From JBBSAT01 sp044223665 (lineage in GTDB: Bacteria > Myxococcota_A > Polyangia > Polyangiales > Sandaracinaceae), in the NCBI GenBank assembly GCA_044223665.1, contig JBGALT010000024.1:5422-69421 (forward strand): a DNA stretch of 64,000 bases, read 5' to 3'. Of this stretch, positions 63,754 through 64,000 are shown piece after piece. The translations under genes and the position numbers were made by a program. A model generated the notes under the pieces. That model saw only the letters and a list, made by a program, of their open reading frames with translations, did not search any database and was not told the origin of the DNA. How positions within the stretch are numbered: position 1 is the stretch's first letter; each line of letters opens with the position of its first letter.

Positions 63754-63805
63754 CGGCGCGACGATGGTGGACCGAAGCTCCGAGCGATGCCATCGCACGT
63801 TCGGG

Positions 63806-63859
63806 CAGCACCGCTCGGGTGTGATCCAACGCGGTGCTGAAGTCTTGCGACGAGACTTC
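63806..63859 (-). promoter_or_regulatory. Two inverted repeats upstream of transporter operon
   Basis: CAGCACCGC/GCGGTGCTG (63806-63814 and 63831-63839, 16-bp spacer) is followed at once by GAAGTCT/AGACTTC (63839-63845 and 63853-63859, 7-bp spacer). Both lie 50-105 bp upstream of the first transporter start, a typical place for repressor sites. Confidence 0.45.
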
Positions 63860-63929
63860 CGCGCAGAACGGTCGACGCCTCATGCATGTCGCGTCGCGAG
63901 ACCGGCCTTCAGGCGTCGCCTGGCGGCGG

Positions 63930-63955
63930 GGCCTATAGCCAATTGGCTATAGGCC
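63930..63955. promoter_or_regulatory. Perfect 26-bp palindrome, operator-like
   Basis: GGCCTATAGCCAA and its complement TTGGCTATAGGCC meet with no spacer, an exact 26-bp palindrome. It lies about 175 bp upstream of the transporter operon and close to the window end, where a divergent regulator gene may begin. It includes TATAGC, usable as a -10 box on either strand. Nothing else can be called in the last 140 bp. Confidence 0.6.
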
Positions 63956-64000
63956 TCGCCTTCCCGAGGACGGAGCGGAACGGCCTTGGGGCCGTGAGCA

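Overview
The window is a very GC-rich bacterial chromosome segment with nearly gap-free coding. It most resembles a myxobacterium of the Polyangia (Sandaracinus/Polyangium type). This rests on gene content: MYXO-CTERM-like sorting tails, DUF4215-type cysteine repeats, MopE-like calcium/metal-binding repeats, thrombospondin type 3 repeats, many lipoproteins with Asp-Ala-Gly rich linkers, Ser/Thr protein kinases and FHA/NtrC-type sigma-54 activators. Genus is an inference. I saw no rRNA or tRNA gene and no CRISPR array.

Layout. 0-1.2 kb: a membrane protein and a sterol desaturase/fatty acid hydroxylase, preceded by a palindromic operator-like region. 1.3-4.9 kb: a tightly overlapped c-di-GMP gene set (REC-EAL protein, Ser/Thr kinase fused to PilZ, envelope protein, PilZ protein). 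5.1-8.0 kb: an OmpA/TSP3 protein and a lipoprotein. 8.1-11.1 kb: two tandem paralogous NtrC-type response regulators, the second behind a good sigma-54 promoter. 11.2-15.4 kb: two paralogous MopE-like lipoproteins. 15.5-18.0 kb: argE-like and argA-like genes. 18.1-25.3 kb: a Spo0M-like protein with Met/Gln repeats, then secreted or surface proteins. 25.3-30.5 kb: a stray type III secretion SctR gene, a nucleotidyltransferase-fold gene with its own palindrome, a lipoprotein, a frameshifted IS66 transposase and an IS110 remnant, so an accessory patch. 30.5-35.5 kb: PEGA, lipoprotein and TPR genes and a LytS/LytTR two-component pair. 35.5-41.9 kb: an inactive signal peptidase homologue, a YbjN-like protein, a PLP decarboxylase, a CHAD-CYTH protein, a TerB-like protein and a lipoprotein. 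41.9-45.4 kb: a repeat-built island bounded by inverted arms and carrying a zinc-ribbon gene, with a related gene just outside. 45.5-53.8 kb: cysteine-rich and EGF-like lipoproteins, an FHA sigma-54 activator, a PEGA/TPR protein and a Ser/Thr kinase. 54-59 kb: a sulfide:quinone oxidoreductase-like operon with two micro membrane proteins, then lgt. 59.2-64 kb: a GAF-GGDEF-EAL protein and two overlapping MFS exporters behind a set of palindromes.

Themes. Cell-surface proteins dominate: about a dozen predicted lipoproteins (served by the lgt gene in the same window), PEGA and TPR proteins and OmpA-like anchors. Signalling genes are interleaved with them. The least expected items are the inverted-arm repeat island at 41.9-44.7 kb, the signal peptidase homologue in which both catalytic residues are glycine, the Spo0M-like protein with two copies of an unrecognised C-terminal module, the kinase-PilZ fusion, and the orphan SctR.
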